Below are positions 41,882 through 43,496 of a DNA stretch of 43,496 nt, one piece after another; position 1 is the stretch's first letter; each line of letters starts with the position of its first letter. The position numbers were made by a program, and so were the translations under genes. This DNA comes from Hungatella sp. Its GTDB lineage: Bacteria > Bacillota > Clostridia > Lachnospirales > Lachnospiraceae. The stretch spans positions 1 through 43,496 of the forward strand of contig JAAWBS010000065.1 in the NCBI GenBank assembly GCA_022792815.1. Reading direction: 5' to 3'. The notes under the pieces were generated by a model. The model saw only the letters and a list, made by a program, of their open reading frames with translations. It did no database searches and was not told the DNA's origin.

Positions 41882-43496
41882 ATGTATCGTTCACACGTAT
41901 TAGTTTGCGGCGGAACAGGATGTACCTCCTCCGGAAGCCAGCAGATTATGGAAGCTTTAAAGGCAGAGATCGCAAAGAATGACCTGACAGAGGAAGTATC
42001 TGTGGTCCAGACCGGCTGCCACGGCCTCTGTGCATTAGGCCCCATTATGATCATTTACCCGGATGCTACCTTCTATTCCATGGTGAAGGTGGAGGACATC
42101 CCGGAGATCGTATCCGAACATTTATTAAAGGGAAGAGTTGTCACCAGACTTCTCTACAATGAGACCGTCACCCCCGCAGGCAATGTGAAGGCCCTGATCG
42201 ACACGGACTTCTACAAGAAGCAGCACCGCATCGCCCTGAGAAACTGCGGTATCATCAACCCGGAGGTCATCGAAGAGTACATAGGAACCGGCGGCTACGA
42301 GGCTTTGGGAAAGGTCCTGACGGAGATGACTCCCGACGATGTCATCCAGTGTCTTCTGGACTCCGGCCTTCGCGGAAGAGGCGGCGGCGGATTCCCCACC
42401 GGCTTAAAGTGGAAGCTGGCCAAGCAGAATGACGCGGATCAGAAGTATGTGTGCTGCAACGCCGACGAGGGAGATCCGGGCGCGTTTATGGACCGTTCCG
42501 TTCTGGAGGGAGATCCTCACGCGGTTCTGGAGGCCATGGCCATCGCAGGCTACGCCATCGGCGCTTCCCAGGGTTACATCTATGTCAGAGCCGAGTACCC
42601 CATCGCCGTGGAGCGTCTGAAGATCGCCATCAACCAGGCCAGGGAGATGGAGCTCTTAGGAAACAACATCTTCGGTTCCGACTTCTCCTTTGACATCGAC
42701 TTGAGGCTGGGCGCAGGCGCCTTTGTCTGCGGCGAGGAGACCGCTCTCATGACCTCCATCGAGGGCAACCGGGGCGAGCCCAGACCCAGACCGCCGTTCC
42801 CGGCTCAAAAAGGTCTGTTCGGCAAACCGACCATCTTAAACAACGTGGAGACCTACGCCAATATTCCTCAGATCATCCTCCACGGAGCAGAGTGGTTCGC
42901 CTCCATGGGTACGGAGAAGTCCAAGGGCACCAAGGTATTTGCCTTAGGCGGCAAGATCCACAACACCGGACTGGTGGAGATCCCCATGGGCACCACCCTT
43001 CGTGAAGTAATCGAGGAGATCGGCGGCGGCATTCCCAATGGAAAGAAATTTAAAGCGGCTCAGACCGGCGGCCCCTCCGGCGGCTGTATCCCGGCAGAGC
43101 ATTTTGACATCCCCATCGACTATGACACCCTGATCGCCATCGGCTCCATGATGGGTTCCGGCGGTCTGATCGTCATGGACGAGGACGACTGTATGGTGGA
43201 CATCGCCAAGTTCTTCTTAGAGTTCACCGTGGAGGAGTCCTGCGGCAAGTGCACTCCCTGCCGTGTGGGAACCAAGCGTATGTTGGAGATCCTGACCAAG
43301 ATCACCAAGGGCCAGGCCACCATGGAAGACCTGGATAAACTGGAGGAACTGTGCTACTACATCAAGGAGAACTCCCTGTGCGGTCTGGGACAGACGGCTC
43401 CCAACCCGGTTCTCTCCACCCTGCGCTATTTCCGCGACGAGTACGAGGCCCACATCAAGGAGAAGAGATGTCCGGCCGGTGTATGTAAGGCTCTTC
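41882..43496 (+). CDS. hydB: HydB / NuoF-like flavoprotein subunit (3' end outside the window)
   Basis: Partial, 538 residues seen. The N-terminus is a thioredoxin-like [2Fe-2S] domain (VCGGTGCTSSGS, then QTGCHGLC). The NuoF core follows: FMN/NADH loop GLRGRGGGGFPTGLKW near 160, GAFVCGEETALMTSIEG near 280, and the [4Fe-4S] motif ESCGKCTPCRVGTKR near 453, then SLCGLGQTAPNPV. The usual C-terminal ferredoxin domain and the catalytic hydA subunit would lie beyond 43496. HydB oxidises NADH and splits electrons toward the hydrogenase and ferredoxin. AAGGAGG RBS at 41868-41874. Confidence 0.94.
   Translation, partial: MYRSHVLVCGGTGCTSSGSQQIMEALKAEIAKNDLTEEVSVVQTGCHGLCALGPIMIIYPDATFYSMVKVEDIPEIVSEHLLKGRVVTRLLYNETVTPAGNVKALIDTDFYKKQHRIALRNCGIINPEVIEEYIGTGGYEALGKVLTEMTPDDVIQCLLDSGLRGRGGGGFPTGLKWKLAKQNDADQKYVCCNADEGDPGAFMDRSVLEGDPHAVLEAMAIAGYAIGASQGYIYVRAEYPIAVERLKIAINQAREMELLGNNIFGSDFSFDIDLRLGAGAFVCGEETALMTSIEGNRGEPRPRPPFPAQKGLFGKPTILNNVETYANIPQIILHGAEWFASMGTEKSKGTKVFALGGKIHNTGLVEIPMGTTLREVIEEIGGGIPNGKKFKAAQTGGPSGGCIPAEHFDIPIDYDTLIAIGSMMGSGGLIVMDEDDCMVDIAKFFLEFTVEESCGKCTPCRVGTKRMLEILTKITKGQATMEDLDKLEELCYYIKENSLCGLGQTAPNPVLSTLRYFRDEYEAHIKEKRCPAGVCKAL

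Noticed and set aside
1..43496. CRISPR arrays, transposases, integrase sites, tRNA or rRNA genes
   Set aside because: No regularly spaced repeats, recognisable transposase motifs, or RNA gene signatures were seen on either strand.

Overview
The window looks like a chromosome segment of an anaerobic, gut-type Firmicute, most likely a Lachnospiraceae (Clostridium cluster XIVa) relative. Evidence: strong AGGAGG ribosome-binding sites, consensus sigma-A promoters, U-tailed hairpin terminators, two electron-bifurcation systems (NfnAB and a HydABC-type hydrogenase operon), a BspA-like surface protein, and single-copy housekeeping genes (ftsH, punA). No rRNA, tRNA, CRISPR array, transposase or phage gene was seen.

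Layout. 1-1.7 kb: 5' part of a BspA-like leucine-rich-repeat surface protein. 1.8-4.0 kb: a decayed fragment of triosephosphate isomerase, azlC-azlD (branched-chain amino acid export), and a divergent PflA-like radical SAM gene. 4.0-4.6 kb: no normal gene, but a consensus promoter, a 12-bp long-range helix and a terminator outline an unassigned transcript of about 520 nt. 4.8-11.3 kb: a lacI gene with an internal deletion, then a six-gene operon (Cof-type HAD, second HAD, tctC, tctB, tctA, metallo-hydrolase) facing a divergent regulator that fuses a LacI repressor to an ABC-type solute-binding domain (11.5-13.7 kb). 13.8-14.7 kb: a ROK kinase pseudogene. 14.9-17.1 kb: nfnA-nfnB. 17.4-20.5 kb: MoxR ATPase / DUF58 / DUF4129-like membrane operon. 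20.5-24.3 kb: punA, a small metal-binding HMA protein behind an ArsR/SmtB-like operator, ftsH and a flavodoxin. 24.4-26.7 kb: polar amino-acid ABC transporter. 26.9-28.8 kb: YwaF-like membrane protein and a secreted polysaccharide deacetylase. 29.0-36.8 kb: sugar-type ABC transporter with esterase, glycerophosphodiesterase and sulfatase, opposed by an AraC regulator. 36.8-43.5 kb: a five-gene sensory/redox cluster (DRTGG, anti-sigma-like ATPase, putative sensory [FeFe] hydrogenase, DRTGG, PHP), divergent from hydC, a MutL-like GHKL ATPase, a [2Fe-2S] protein and hydB, which runs off the end.

How the genes fit together. NfnAB and the Hyd proteins would both balance NADH, NADPH and reduced ferredoxin. 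The cluster divergent from hydC carries a hydrogenase-like protein that keeps all four H-cluster cysteines but has alanine where the proton-relay cysteine normally sits. With an anti-sigma-like ATPase and two DRTGG proteins beside it, this is the best candidate in the window for a poorly described signalling system sensing H2 or redox state. The two catabolic loci (tct and sulfatase/GDPD/esterase) each have a divergent dedicated regulator. Three degenerate genes (tpiA fragment, deleted lacI, doubly broken ROK kinase) lie in the first 15 kb, showing recent gene decay there.
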